Origin: DASPFV01 sp035620975
GTDB lineage: Bacteria; Acidobacteriota; Vicinamibacteria; Vicinamibacterales; 2-12-FULL-66-21
Direction: 5' to 3'
Assembly: GCA_035620975.1 (NCBI GenBank)
Contig: DASPFV010000166.1
Span: 1-13,011 of the forward strand
DNA length: 13,011 nt
The translations under genes were made by a program, and so were the position numbers. The notes under the pieces were generated by a model. It searched no databases. It had not been told where the DNA came from and was given only the letters and a program-made list of their open reading frames with translations. Every line of letters begins with the position of its first letter. Positions within the stretch are counted from its first letter, which is position 1. Positions 1 through 6,861 of this stretch are shown in pieces.

Positions 1-17
1 AGAGTACGATCTTGTTC

Positions 18-179
18 ATGAGTCTTATCAAGCCCATCCCTGACGGCGACCCACGCATCTCGCCGTATCTCTGCGTGCGCGGCGCTGCGGCGGCCATCGA
101 CTTCTACCGGACCGTGTTCGGGGCGACCGAGCGGATGCGAAAGGCGCGGCGAGCCCCACCACAGGCGGGCAGACGGTAG
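18..179 (+). pseudogene. 5' fragment of a VOC (glyoxalase/PhnB-like) protein gene
   Basis: From the ATG at 18 the frame reads MSLIKPIPDGDPRISPYLCV, then an RGAAAAIDFY / VFGATERMR stretch. This is the usual opening of PhnB-like VOC-superfamily proteins: first beta strand, then the 'A-x-x-F-Y-x-x-x-F-G-A' helix and strand. Family members are normally about 130-160 residues. Here the similarity stops near residue 41 and the frame ends after 53 codons with a basic, low-complexity tail (KARRAPPQAGRR). The conserved G-x-x-GHAE strand and the second beta-alpha-beta-beta-beta module that completes the metal site are missing. I read it as a gene remnant left by a deletion or rearrangement with a junction near base 140. 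There is no clear Shine-Dalgarno before the ATG. A short functional protein is unlikely; an assembly chimera is possible. Confidence 0.6.
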
Positions 180-185
180 GTCGGC

Positions 186-1142
186 GTGAGGGCCGAGCGA
201 ATGGCGGGGATCGGCCCGGGCCCGGCCCTGCGAATCCGCGGTCTGCGCAAGGCCTACAAGGACGTCGTCGCCGTCGCCGGCATCGATCTCGAGGTGGCGG
301 CCGGCGAGTGCTTCGGCCTCCTCGGGCCGAACGGGGCAGGCAAGACGACGACGATCGAGATCTGCGAGGGACTGACGTCGGCGGACGCCGGCGACGTGGA
401 CCTGCTGGGGCGGCGCTGGGGGGCCGACGGCGGCTGGCTGCGCCAGCGGCTGGGCATCCAGCTCCAGGAGACGCAGCTCGCCGACAAGCTGACTGTCTTC
501 GAGACGGTGAGGCTCTTCCGGAGCTTCTACGCGCAGGGGCCGCATCCCGCCGACGTGATCGCGCTCGTCCAGCTCGAGGAGAAACGGAACGCCCGTGTCA
601 TCGGCCTGTCGGGCGGGCAGAAGCAGCGGCTCGCGCTCGCCTGCGCGCTCGTCGGCAATCCGGATCTGCTCTTCCTCGACGAGCCGACGACGGGGCTCGA
701 CCCGCAGGCGCGCCGCCAGCTCTGGGATCTCATCCAGGACTTCCGGAGCGCCGGGCGCACGATCCTGCTCACGACCCATTACATGGAGGAGGCCGAGCGC
801 CTCTGCGACCGCGTCGCCATCATGGATCACGGCCGGGTCATCGCCCGCGGCACGCCGCGCGAGCTGATCTCGTCGCTCGGCGCCGACCACGTCGTCGAGT
901 TCTGGTCGACTGCTGCGAGCGAGCTCGATCTGGCACCGCTCCGGCGCCTCGACGGCGTCCGGAATGCGGCCAGCGACGACGGCACCATCCGCATTCAGGC
1001 GACGGAACTGCACCGGGTGCTGCCGGCGCTCCTCGAGGAGCTCCGCCGGCAAGAGGTGCCTCTGGCGGAGCTGCGAACGCACTCGGCCACGCTCGAGGAT
1101 GTCTTCGTCTCCCTGACCGGACGTCACCTCCGCGATGAATGA
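186..1142 (+). CDS. ABC-2 exporter ATP-binding protein (DrrA-like)
   Basis: This is the cytoplasmic ATPase of a two-component ABC exporter, pairing with the permease encoded next. All nucleotide-binding motifs are visible: Walker A GPNGAGKTT (residues 47-55), Q-loop glutamine in IQLQET (about 94), signature LSGGQ (141-145), Walker B LLFLDEP (161-167), D-loop GLD (170-172) and switch histidine H198. About 80 further residues form the C-terminal extension typical of DrrA/CcmA-type drug or lipid exporter ATPases, ending in the usual 'TLEDVFVSLTGR' motif. The GTG at 186 is preceded by a weak GGTAGG five bases upstream. The ATG at 201, with GAGGG eight bases upstream, is an equally good start and would remove five residues. 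The gene overlaps the permease gene by 8 bp, implying translational coupling. The substrate cannot be read from the sequence; antibiotics, lipids and polysaccharides are all exported by this family. Confidence 0.93.
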   Translation: MRAERMAGIGPGPALRIRGLRKAYKDVVAVAGIDLEVAAGECFGLLGPNGAGKTTTIEICEGLTSADAGDVDLLGRRWGADGGWLRQRLGIQLQETQLADKLTVFETVRLFRSFYAQGPHPADVIALVQLEEKRNARVIGLSGGQKQRLALACALVGNPDLLFLDEPTTGLDPQARRQLWDLIQDFRSAGRTILLTTHYMEEAERLCDRVAIMDHGRVIARGTPRELISSLGADHVVEFWSTAASELDLAPLRRLDGVRNAASDDGTIRIQATELHRVLPALLEELRRQEVPLAELRTHSATLEDVFVSLTGRHLRDE

Positions 1143-2202
1143 TCGCCGCGCCCGCGCCCGCGCTCCGGACGCCAGCGTGTCCGGCTCGCAGATTCTTCAG
1201 CTGACGCTGGCGCGGGTCCGCGAGTTCACTCGCGAGCCTGAGGCGGTGTTCTGGGCGGTATTCTTCCCGATCCTGCTGACCGCCGGTCTCGGGATCGCGT
1301 TCCGCACCGGTTCCGGCGACTCGCTGCGGGTGGCGGCCTCTACGCCGGAGCTGGCGCGGGCCCTCGATGCCGATCGCGAGCTGTCCGTCGTGCGGCTCGA
1401 CGCGGCTGCCGGCCGCCAGGCGCTCCGCAGCGGGAAGGTGCTGCTCGTCGCCGAGCCGGGCGCGGGCCAGGCGGTCGTGTATCGGTACGACGACACCAAC
1501 CCCGAGGCGCGCACGGCGCGGATGCTGGCTGACCGGGCGATCCAGCGCGCGGCCGGCCGGATCGATCCCGTGGAGGCCTCCGAGGAGCTGGTCCGCGAGG
1601 CCGGATCCCGCTACGTGGATTTCCTGGTGCCGGGGCTCGTGGGGCTCGGGATCATGAGCAACACGCTCTGGGGACTCGGGTTTTCGATTGTCGACTCACG
1701 CCGCCGCAAGCTGATCAAACGGCTCGTCGCGACGCCCATGTCGCGCAGCGCGTACCTGTTCTCCTACCTGCTCTGGCGCATGATCGTGCTCGTCGTCGAA
1801 GTCTCCGTGCCGATTGGATTCGGCGTCCTGGCCTTCGGCGTTCCCGTCAGGGGCAGCTGGGCCGCGCTCGTGTTCATCTGCGTGCTGGCCTCGCTGTCAT
1901 TCAGCGCGCTGGCGCTGCTGATTGCCAGCCGGGCCAGGACGATCGAGGCGGTCTCCGGGCTGATGAACCTCGCTCAGGTCCCGATGTGGATTCTCTCCGG
2001 CGTGTTCTTCTCGGCGCAGCGGTTCCCGGAAGCCGTGCAGCCGTTCATCCAGGCGCTGCCCCTGACGGCGGTGATCGACGCGCTCCGCGCGCACATGCTG
2101 CAGGGCGCCACGCTCGTCCAGGTGGCTCCGCAACTCGGCACGCTTGCTGCGTGGCTCGGAATCTGCTTCGTGCTCGCGCTGCAGTTGTTCCGCTGGCGGT
2201 GA
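1135..2202 (+). CDS. ABC-2 type transporter permease
   Basis: This is the inner-membrane half of the exporter begun by the preceding ATPase gene. The 355-residue protein has the ABC-2 layout: one N-terminal membrane helix (about residues 37-56, with the amphipathic 'coupling' segment before it), an extracytoplasmic soluble region (about 60-160) and a C-terminal block of five hydrophobic segments starting at about 162, 209, 242, 279 and 333. The segment 'RRRKLIKRLVATPMSR' (189-204) is the cytoplasmic loop found in DrrB/YhhJ-type permeases, and the 'P-M-W-I-L-S-G-V-F-F' segment (283-292) is the conserved late helix. Its ATG lies inside the last codons of the ATPase gene (8-bp overlap). Family assignment is firm; the cargo is unknown. 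Confidence 0.92.
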   Translation: MNDRRARARAPDASVSGSQILQLTLARVREFTREPEAVFWAVFFPILLTAGLGIAFRTGSGDSLRVAASTPELARALDADRELSVVRLDAAAGRQALRSGKVLLVAEPGAGQAVVYRYDDTNPEARTARMLADRAIQRAAGRIDPVEASEELVREAGSRYVDFLVPGLVGLGIMSNTLWGLGFSIVDSRRRKLIKRLVATPMSRSAYLFSYLLWRMIVLVVEVSVPIGFGVLAFGVPVRGSWAALVFICVLASLSFSALALLIASRARTIEAVSGLMNLAQVPMWILSGVFFSAQRFPEAVQPFIQALPLTAVIDALRAHMLQGATLVQVAPQLGTLAAWLGICFVLALQLFRWR

Positions 2203-2245
2203 TCTCAGTCGGCCCGCGCCGGTTTCAGCTCGAGCAAGGCGGCGA

Positions 2246-2301
2246 CCGCCACCGCTGCGGCTCCGCGCGTAGGGCTTTCGCGCGGCGCAGCGCCGTGGCG
2301 G
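2246..2301 (+). terminator. Long GC-rich stem-loop after the ABC exporter genes
   Basis: Three 7-bp arms pair in register: CCGCCAC (2246-2252) with GTGGCGG (2295-2301), CGCTGCG (2253-2259) with CGCAGCG (2286-2292), and CCGCGCG (2263-2269) with CGCGCGG (2279-2285). That gives 21 bp of stem with a 3-nt bulge on one side, a 2-nt bulge on the other and a 9-nt loop. It starts 43 bp after the permease stop, as expected for a 3' end or mRNA-stabilising structure. No U-tract follows it, so classic intrinsic termination is doubtful. A dispersed REP-like palindrome is the main alternative. Confidence 0.45.
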
Positions 2302-2476
2302 TTCGACCGGACTTCCTGACGGTTTTGCTAAGATCCGGTAGAGCATGCCCGCGCGGGAGAGTACCGCGTCTCGATTCGCCTGCCTGTTGCGCCAGAATCT
2401 CCAGCTCCGCCAGCCGGCGTAGGCGGGCGTCCGGCGCTTCGACCCATAATCACCTGTGCAGAGACGTGAGGAGAGC
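2302..2476 (+). other. Intergenic leader before the barrel/FKBP unit
   Basis: No gene is seen here. The segment holds a small hairpin (CGCGG 2352-2356 / CCGCG 2364-2368, loop GAGAGTA) and a lone -10-like CATAAT at 2445-2450 with no recognisable -35. The strong ribosome-binding sequence GAGGAG at 2468-2473 fixes the start of the next gene. The promoter for that gene probably lies in this stretch, but I cannot place it securely. Confidence 0.3.
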
Positions 2477-3553
2477 ATGACGAGAATCTGGTGGCGGCTT
2501 GCGGCTGCCACCGCGCTGAATCTGAGCCTGGGCCTCGGCACGGCTGCGGCCCAGACGGTGGTCGTGAGGCACGTGAAGACCGGTATGCCCGTGCATCTCG
2601 TGCTGAATACCACTGACAGCGGATCGGCGGCCGCGGACGAAGCCGGCAACGCCAGGCTCGAGGCCGACATGCAGGCAGCCATGAAGAAAGATGAGACGGA
2701 CGCCTACGCCTACATTGACCGGTGCGCAGACGCGGTGCGTGTGTACCTGGTGGAGCGTGGCGTTCAGCCTCCGCCACCGGCTGGCGACTGCACCCAGCAG
2801 CAGGTCGGCGGTCTCTTCTGGCTCCGCGACATCAGCTCGCTCGTCATCGACGCCGGCGGGCCCAACGTGACCATGCGTCTGAAGCAGGGCGGGGTCCCGG
2901 AGGCATGGATGTCGGACAGGCCAGACGACCCCGCGTTCCGCCGCACCGCCCCGACCGGTCTGGTCCTGTTCGGCGGCGGAGGGCTGTCCACGTTCAGCAC
3001 CGTAGGCGGGCTGGCCTGCGGCGACGTCGGCTCCTGCCAGAGTGACGACACCGGTCTCGCCTGGAGCGGCGGGGTCGCGTACTGGCTGAACCGCTTCGCC
3101 GCCTTCGAGGCCGCCTACATCCGGCCGGCCAGCGCCACGGCCACGGCCGATGAGCCTACGTACCGCTTCGAGAGCGAACTCGACGCTCATCTGCTCACGC
3201 TCGGCGGCAACATCGGTGCGCCGATTGGGGCCGTCCGGCTGTACGGCAAGGTGGGCGCCGTGTACCACCGCGCCTCGTTCACGACGACGCAGACGATCGA
3301 CCCGCAGACGGTGACGATTGACGGCGTCGAGCAGACGAGCGATGGCGGCACGCAGAGCTACGATCTGCGGACGGGCGGCTGGAGCTACATGTTCGGCGGC
3401 GGCATGGAAGCGTGGGCAAAACCGTCCTTTGCGATCTACGTGGAGGCCGGCCGCGCACTGCTCAAAGGCGAGCACCTGGATGTGGGGGAAGGCTCGATCG
3501 ACGATCGCACGACCTACATCCTGGCAGGCGTGAGGTTTCGAATCGGAGGGTGA
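2477..3553 (+). CDS. Secreted protein with predicted outer-membrane beta-barrel
   Basis: The 358-residue product begins with a signal peptide: basic start, hydrophobic core, and an A-A-A cleavage site before Q26. The ATG at 2477 is chosen because GAGGAG lies three bases upstream and the signal peptide begins there; a GTG further up (2456) adds only a polar heptapeptide. Residues about 26-140 form a small beta-rich domain with a G-x-P-V / D-x-x-G-x-A-x-L pattern resembling carboxypeptidase-regulatory-like domains, with cysteines at 83 and 105. From about 160 to the end, alternating aromatic and polar strands rich in Gly and Tyr (GLVLFGGGGLSTF..., VRLYGKVGAVYH, WSYMFGGGMEAW, FAIYVEAG, TYILAGVRFRIGG) look like an 8-strand OmpA/OmpW-sized barrel, with a second cysteine pair (181, 187) in a loop. 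The exact family is not recognised and no enzymatic residues are evident. It is probably co-transcribed with the FKBP gene 3 bp downstream. Confidence 0.8.
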   Translation: MTRIWWRLAAATALNLSLGLGTAAAQTVVVRHVKTGMPVHLVLNTTDSGSAAADEAGNARLEADMQAAMKKDETDAYAYIDRCADAVRVYLVERGVQPPPPAGDCTQQQVGGLFWLRDISSLVIDAGGPNVTMRLKQGGVPEAWMSDRPDDPAFRRTAPTGLVLFGGGGLSTFSTVGGLACGDVGSCQSDDTGLAWSGGVAYWLNRFAAFEAAYIRPASATATADEPTYRFESELDAHLLTLGGNIGAPIGAVRLYGKVGAVYHRASFTTTQTIDPQTVTIDGVEQTSDGGTQSYDLRTGGWSYMFGGGMEAWAKPSFAIYVEAGRALLKGEHLDVGEGSIDDRTTYILAGVRFRIGG

Positions 3554-3556
3554 GCG

Positions 3557-3991
3557 GTGCGGATCATGCGATGGACGTCGGGGTTGCTGGGGATTCTGCT
3601 GCTGGCGGGCGCCTGGGGATGCGATGATGCGCCGACGGCGCCGACCCACTACGCGCCGTTCAGCCAGATCGATCTGCGCGTTGGTACCGGGTCCGAAGCC
3701 GTGACGGGCAGCCGGCTGACGGTGCACTACACGGGCTGGCTGCACAACGAAGACGAGGCGGACCAGAAGGGGGCCCAGTTCGATTCATCGCTCGCGCGCG
3801 CGCCGTTCGAGTTCCTCCTCGGAGCGGGACAGGTCATCCGCGGCTGGGATCAGGGGCTCGCCGGCATGAGGGTGGGTGGCCTGCGCCGCCTGGTGATCCC
3901 GCCGTCGCTCGCGTACGGGGAGCTGCGAAACGGACCGATTCCGCCCAACGCCACGCTCGTGTTCGATATCGAGCTGCTCGCCGTTCAGTAG
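3557..3991 (+). CDS. FKBP-type peptidyl-prolyl cis-trans isomerase, probable lipoprotein
   Basis: The enzyme catalyses cis-trans isomerisation of X-Pro bonds in exported proteins. The 144-residue product has a short N-terminal hydrophobic segment ending in a cysteine (C22, LAGAWGC). This is a somewhat weak lipobox, suggesting a lipid-anchored periplasmic protein. Residues 45-144 are one complete FKBP domain. Its visible active-site positions by family analogy are Y58 (HYTG), F75-D76 (FDSS), F86, V93-I94, W97, Y120 (SLAYG) and F136; the FKBP12 histidine at position 87 is not conserved. A short insertion (NEDEADQKGA, 64-73) lies before FDSS. The GTG start at 3557 has GGAGGG six bases upstream (3545-3550). 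The gene follows the barrel protein gene after 3 bp, so the isomerase may help fold that Pro-containing exported protein; this is an inference from position. Confidence 0.93.
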   Translation: MRIMRWTSGLLGILLLAGAWGCDDAPTAPTHYAPFSQIDLRVGTGSEAVTGSRLTVHYTGWLHNEDEADQKGAQFDSSLARAPFEFLLGAGQVIRGWDQGLAGMRVGGLRRLVIPPSLAYGELRNGPIPPNATLVFDIELLAVQ

Positions 3992-4007
3992 GACGCGAAC
4001 GCGGTAC

Positions 4008-4029
4008 CGGGCATCACGGATACCCGTTT
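4008..4029 (+). terminator. Candidate intrinsic terminator after the FKBP gene
   Basis: CGGGCATC (4008-4015) pairs with GATACCCG (4019-4026) across a 3-nt loop with one C-A mismatch, followed by TTT. It lies 17 bp after the FKBP stop codon, between two converging genes. The U-tract is short, so efficiency is uncertain. Confidence 0.45.
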
Positions 4030-4100
4030 CGATTCCCTGACGGCACTGATCACCGATCCGCTCCCCCAATCCCTGTCAGTACTCCCGACGCCGACCTCGG

Positions 4101-5372
4101 CTACGCGAGATCGACCGCCATCATGCTGCGGCGGTCTCGCAGGTACGCACGCGTGCCCACGACGACGGGCGGCGTCCACGCCAGCTCCGTGAGGAGTGGA
4201 GCCGACGCCGCGATGCGGAAGCCCTCGGTGGAGGGATACGCGATCATCAGTTGTCCTGTCTGGTCCAGCGTGACGAGCTTCTGATCCGCCCAGACGAACG
4301 TCGCCTTCTGGATGCTGCGCTCCTGCCAGTGGATCTTTCCGCTGCGGACGTCCACCGCGCTCAGGATGGCCTGGCTCCCCTTGCCCCCGCTCGAGAAGTA
4401 GATCGCCTCGCCCACGCGGATGGCGTTGCCGTGGTGCAGCCGCAGCCGGTTGGACGCCCAGAGCTCCGTCGCCCTGACCTGCTGGCCCTCACGCCGGAGC
4501 TCGATCACCTTGGCGCCGGCATTGTACTCGGCCGAGACGAACATCAGGTTGTCCGGACCCCAGACCGGCGTCGCCACGGCAATCGAATAGTCGGCCTTGA
4601 ACGGAACCTGCCATTGAAGATCGCCGTTGTGCGGGTTGACGGCCAGCACCGCTCCGTCGAGCACGACAGCCAGCTGCTCGAGACCGCCGACGTCGATCAG
4701 GATGGGCGACGAGTACACGTTGCCGAAATCGTTCCTGGACCACGCCACCTTTCCGTCGCGCTGGTTGAAGGCCATCAGGGCTTTTCCCTGGCCGCCTACG
4801 GGCACGATGACCAGCTCCCTGAACGCGATCGGACTCGAGGCATACCCGTACATCAGCCGGGATCCCTGGTGCGCCGACCACAGCTCCTGGGACCACAGGA
4901 GCTTGCCGGACTCCTTGTCGAGGCACTGCAGGCGCCCGGCGACGCCCGTCGTAAAGAGGCGGCCGCCGACGAGCAGCGGCGTCGAATACGGACCATTGCC
5001 CATCTCGGGCGCGTCGCTCTGGAAGCTCATGGGGTTGGCGTGCTCCCAGATGGTCGCACCGGTTTCGGCGCTGGCTGCCAGCACGACCTCCTCGCGCGGC
5101 CGGCCGAACATCGTATAGAGCACGCGGTCCTCGACGAGGGTCGAGGAATAGCCGTCACCAAGCGGCCGTTTCCAGACGACGCGCGGGCCACCTGCCGGCC
5201 ACGTGTCGCGGATCCCGCTCGCGTCGGTCTGGAAGTTGCGGTCCGGCCCTCCCCACTGCGTCCATGGCACGGCGCGGGGCGGCTTCTGCTCCGGCTTCCG
5301 CACGCCGGGTCTGGCTGTCTGCGCGAGGGCCGGGGCGGCCAGAGCAATTTTCAGGAAGGCTCGTCTATCCAT
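4101..5372 (-). CDS. Exported PQQ-like beta-propeller (BamB-type repeat) protein
   Basis: The 423-residue protein starts MDRRAFLKIALAAPALAQ, a twin-arginine (RRAFLK) leader with an A-L-A cleavage site before Q18, so export to the periplasm by Tat is likely. The ATG at 5372 is supported by GGAGGAG four bases upstream; the open frame extends 28 codons further but without signal character. The mature part has repeated 'x-G-x-x-x-W' tryptophan-docking motifs at W109 (TGATIW), W160 (SGKLLW), W211 (DGKVAW), W254 (NGDLQW) and W349 (SGKIHW), the blade signature of PQQ-enzyme-like propellers. The quinone- and metal-binding residues of true PQQ dehydrogenases are not evident, so a binding or scaffold role is more likely than catalysis. 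Proteins of this kind are common in Acidobacteriota and Planctomycetota and mostly uncharacterised. It lies on the same strand as the MFS gene but about 235 bp away, so it is probably a separate transcript. Confidence 0.88.
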   Translation of the reverse strand: MDRRAFLKIALAAPALAQTARPGVRKPEQKPPRAVPWTQWGGPDRNFQTDASGIRDTWPAGGPRVVWKRPLGDGYSSTLVEDRVLYTMFGRPREEVVLAASAETGATIWEHANPMSFQSDAPEMGNGPYSTPLLVGGRLFTTGVAGRLQCLDKESGKLLWSQELWSAHQGSRLMYGYASSPIAFRELVIVPVGGQGKALMAFNQRDGKVAWSRNDFGNVYSSPILIDVGGLEQLAVVLDGAVLAVNPHNGDLQWQVPFKADYSIAVATPVWGPDNLMFVSAEYNAGAKVIELRREGQQVRATELWASNRLRLHHGNAIRVGEAIYFSSGGKGSQAILSAVDVRSGKIHWQERSIQKATFVWADQKLVTLDQTGQLMIAYPSTEGFRIAASAPLLTELAWTPPVVVGTRAYLRDRRSMMAVDLA

Positions 5373-5428
5373 GTGGCTCCTCCGCAGCAAAAGGTTTCTC
5401 GACGTTCCCTTGCGGTGATACGAGGATT

Positions 5429-5454
5429 GCACCGGTTCGGATCCAGCCTGGTGC
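5429..5454 (-). other. Small hairpin in the leader of the beta-propeller gene
   Basis: GCACC (5429-5433) pairs with GGTGC (5450-5454), and the inner GGTT (5434-5437) can pair with AGCC (5445-5448), leaving a one-base bulge and a 7-nt loop. It sits about 60 bp upstream of the beta-propeller start codon, probably in its 5' untranslated region. No known riboswitch pattern is recognised. Confidence 0.3.
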
Positions 5455-5541
5455 ACTCCCGGTATTCTCCCTCCTCGCGCCTTGCGGGGCGGGCCCTCGC
5501 CGCTCTCGGTGCGTCACCGTCATTACGAACGGCAGGACTTA

Positions 5542-5579
5542 GACACCGCGCCGGCCGTTCCGGCCGGCGTTTTCGTGTC
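5542..5579 (+). terminator. Strong stem-loop with T-tract on the plus strand
   Basis: A perfect 9-bp stem, CGCCGGCCG (5549-5557) / CGGCCGGCG (5561-5569), has a TTC loop and is followed by TTTT (5570-5573). An outer GACAC (5542-5546) / GTGTC (5575-5579) also pairs around it. Read on the plus strand it looks like an intrinsic terminator. It lies about 30 bp past the stop of the minus-strand MFS gene, where on that strand it forms the same hairpin but lacks a following T-run. It most likely marks the end of the chrB-MFS transcript, blocks antisense transcription, or does both. Confidence 0.55.
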
Positions 5580-5588
5580 GATTGTCGC

Positions 5589-5610
5589 GACGATGGTCAG
5601 ACGATGGTCA
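5589..5610. repeat. Perfect 11-bp tandem duplication across the MFS stop codon
   Basis: GACGATGGTCA occurs twice in direct contact (5589-5599 and 5600-5610). The right copy contains the MFS stop codon (TGA on the minus strand, 5610-5608). The left copy repeats a TGA 11 bp downstream, out of frame with the first. Confidence 0.85.
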
Positions 5611-6858
5611 CATGTCCAGAACCGGTCGATTGACCGGATTCGGAATCCGCCGCGATCCCCACGCGAACAGCAGCATTACTGTTGCGCCGACGCCGGCCAT
5701 GATCTGGAACGTGCGCGAGTACCCCAGCACGGCCACGAGCAGGCCTGCCGTGATGGGACCGCCAGCGTCACCGATGTCGTAGATCGTGCCGAAGACGCCA
5801 TGGGCAGCGCCGTAGCGGGTGCGCCGGGTCATGTCGGTGATGAAGGCGCTCGCGGCCGAGCTCGTCGTCGCGACCCCGGCCGCGAAGAGCATCACCGACG
5901 GGAGCAGGGATCGCAGCGTGGTCGCAGTCGAGACGAGCAGCACCGCGCCGCAGCAGACCGCGAGCCCGGCCACGATGACGCCCCGGCGTCCTGCGCGGTC
6001 CGAGAGCATGCCGGTCACGGGCCGCATGGCCAGCGTCGTGAGCGTCTGCACTCCGAAGAGCCAGCCGAGCCCGGCGCCGGTGACGCCGATCGTCTCGCTC
6101 GCGTACAGCGGGAGAAAGGCATTCAACGTGCCGCTGAGCGCGAACATCGCGGCCTGCGCCGTGCTCGTGAGGAGGACGAGTGGTTCGCGCGCGACTTCGA
6201 GGACGCCCTGCGCGAGTGCGGCGCGGCCGACGCGACCACCGCCGGACGCGGCAGGGATCGGTACGAGTCGGCCGATGATGAGGGGGGCGGAGAGGCCAAT
6301 CGCGGCCGCGACGCCGAAGACCAGTCCGAAGCCGCCCCAAACGAGCAGGTAACCCGCCAGCACGGGGCCGAGCGCCTGACCTGTTCCCTGGAGCGTGGCG
6401 TAGGTGCTCAGCCAGGTCCCCCGCCTCGCCGAAGGGGCTACATCGGAGATTGTCGCGGACGCGACGGGGCCGAAGATCGCCGTGGCACTGCCGTGTACGA
6501 ACCGCAGTGCCGCCAGCACGCCGAGAGACGCCACCCACAGGTAGCCGAACGGCAGCGCCGCGAACACGAGCGCTCCCGCCAGCAGCAGCGGGCGCCGTCC
6601 CATTGTGTCCGAGAGGGCTCCCGCCGGCAGCTTCAGGAGAACTCCGGCCACCGTCGAGGCGGCCATGACGAGCCCCACGAGAGGCGGGTCCGCCCCGAGG
6701 TCCCGTGCGAAGAGCGGCAGGATGGGCGTCCGGCACATTGCGTAGCTGCAGTAGGCAATGACGGCAGTGGCGCACATGCCCGCGAGGGTCTGCGCCGGAG
6801 CCATGGCCTGGAGATCCGTCCCGGGACTCCGACGGGCGGCGCGCGTCGAGACGGGCAT
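5608..6858 (-). CDS. MFS transporter of the chrB cassette
   Basis: This is a 416-residue inner-membrane transporter with the 12-helix major-facilitator layout. The family's motif A appears in both halves: GALSDTMGRRP (80-90, loop 2-3) and GMLSDRAGRR (283-292, loop 8-9). The two six-helix bundles are separated by a basic/glycine-rich cytoplasmic linker (about 196-225). The ATG at 6858 lies 3 bp after the stop of the ChrB-family gene, so the two are almost surely one operon. M19 (6804) is a possible later start, and neither has a clear Shine-Dalgarno. In classic chromate operons ChrB is paired with the CHR-family pump ChrA; here an MFS protein takes that position. The inferred role is efflux of an oxyanion or toxic compound sensed by the ChrB partner. 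The substrate is not deducible, and general drug efflux is the alternative. Confidence 0.9.
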   Translation of the reverse strand: MPVSTRAARRSPGTDLQAMAPAQTLAGMCATAVIAYCSYAMCRTPILPLFARDLGADPPLVGLVMAASTVAGVLLKLPAGALSDTMGRRPLLLAGALVFAALPFGYLWVASLGVLAALRFVHGSATAIFGPVASATISDVAPSARRGTWLSTYATLQGTGQALGPVLAGYLLVWGGFGLVFGVAAAIGLSAPLIIGRLVPIPAASGGGRVGRAALAQGVLEVAREPLVLLTSTAQAAMFALSGTLNAFLPLYASETIGVTGAGLGWLFGVQTLTTLAMRPVTGMLSDRAGRRGVIVAGLAVCCGAVLLVSTATTLRSLLPSVMLFAAGVATTSSAASAFITDMTRRTRYGAAHGVFGTIYDIGDAGGPITAGLLVAVLGYSRTFQIMAGVGATVMLLFAWGSRRIPNPVNRPVLDM

Positions 6859-6861
6859 GGG

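Noticed and set aside
2334..2476. Glycine-riboswitch-like GCGGGAGAG sequence in the leader of the barrel gene
   Set aside because: The rest of the aptamer (the CCGAAGG and CTCTCAGG-type segments) is absent; only a small hairpin remains.
2450..3745. A 431-codon minus-strand open frame opposite the barrel/FKBP genes
   Set aside because: It lacks recognisable domains and runs against two genes with signal sequences and proper ribosome sites.
4101..5372. PQQ-dependent alcohol/glucose dehydrogenase
   Set aside because: The propeller repeats are present, but the protein is shorter than the dehydrogenases and the quinone/calcium-binding residues are not evident.
4251..5633. A 460-codon plus-strand open frame opposite the beta-propeller gene
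   Set aside because: It is the shadow of a gene with a Tat leader, a Shine-Dalgarno and repeated tryptophan-docking motifs.
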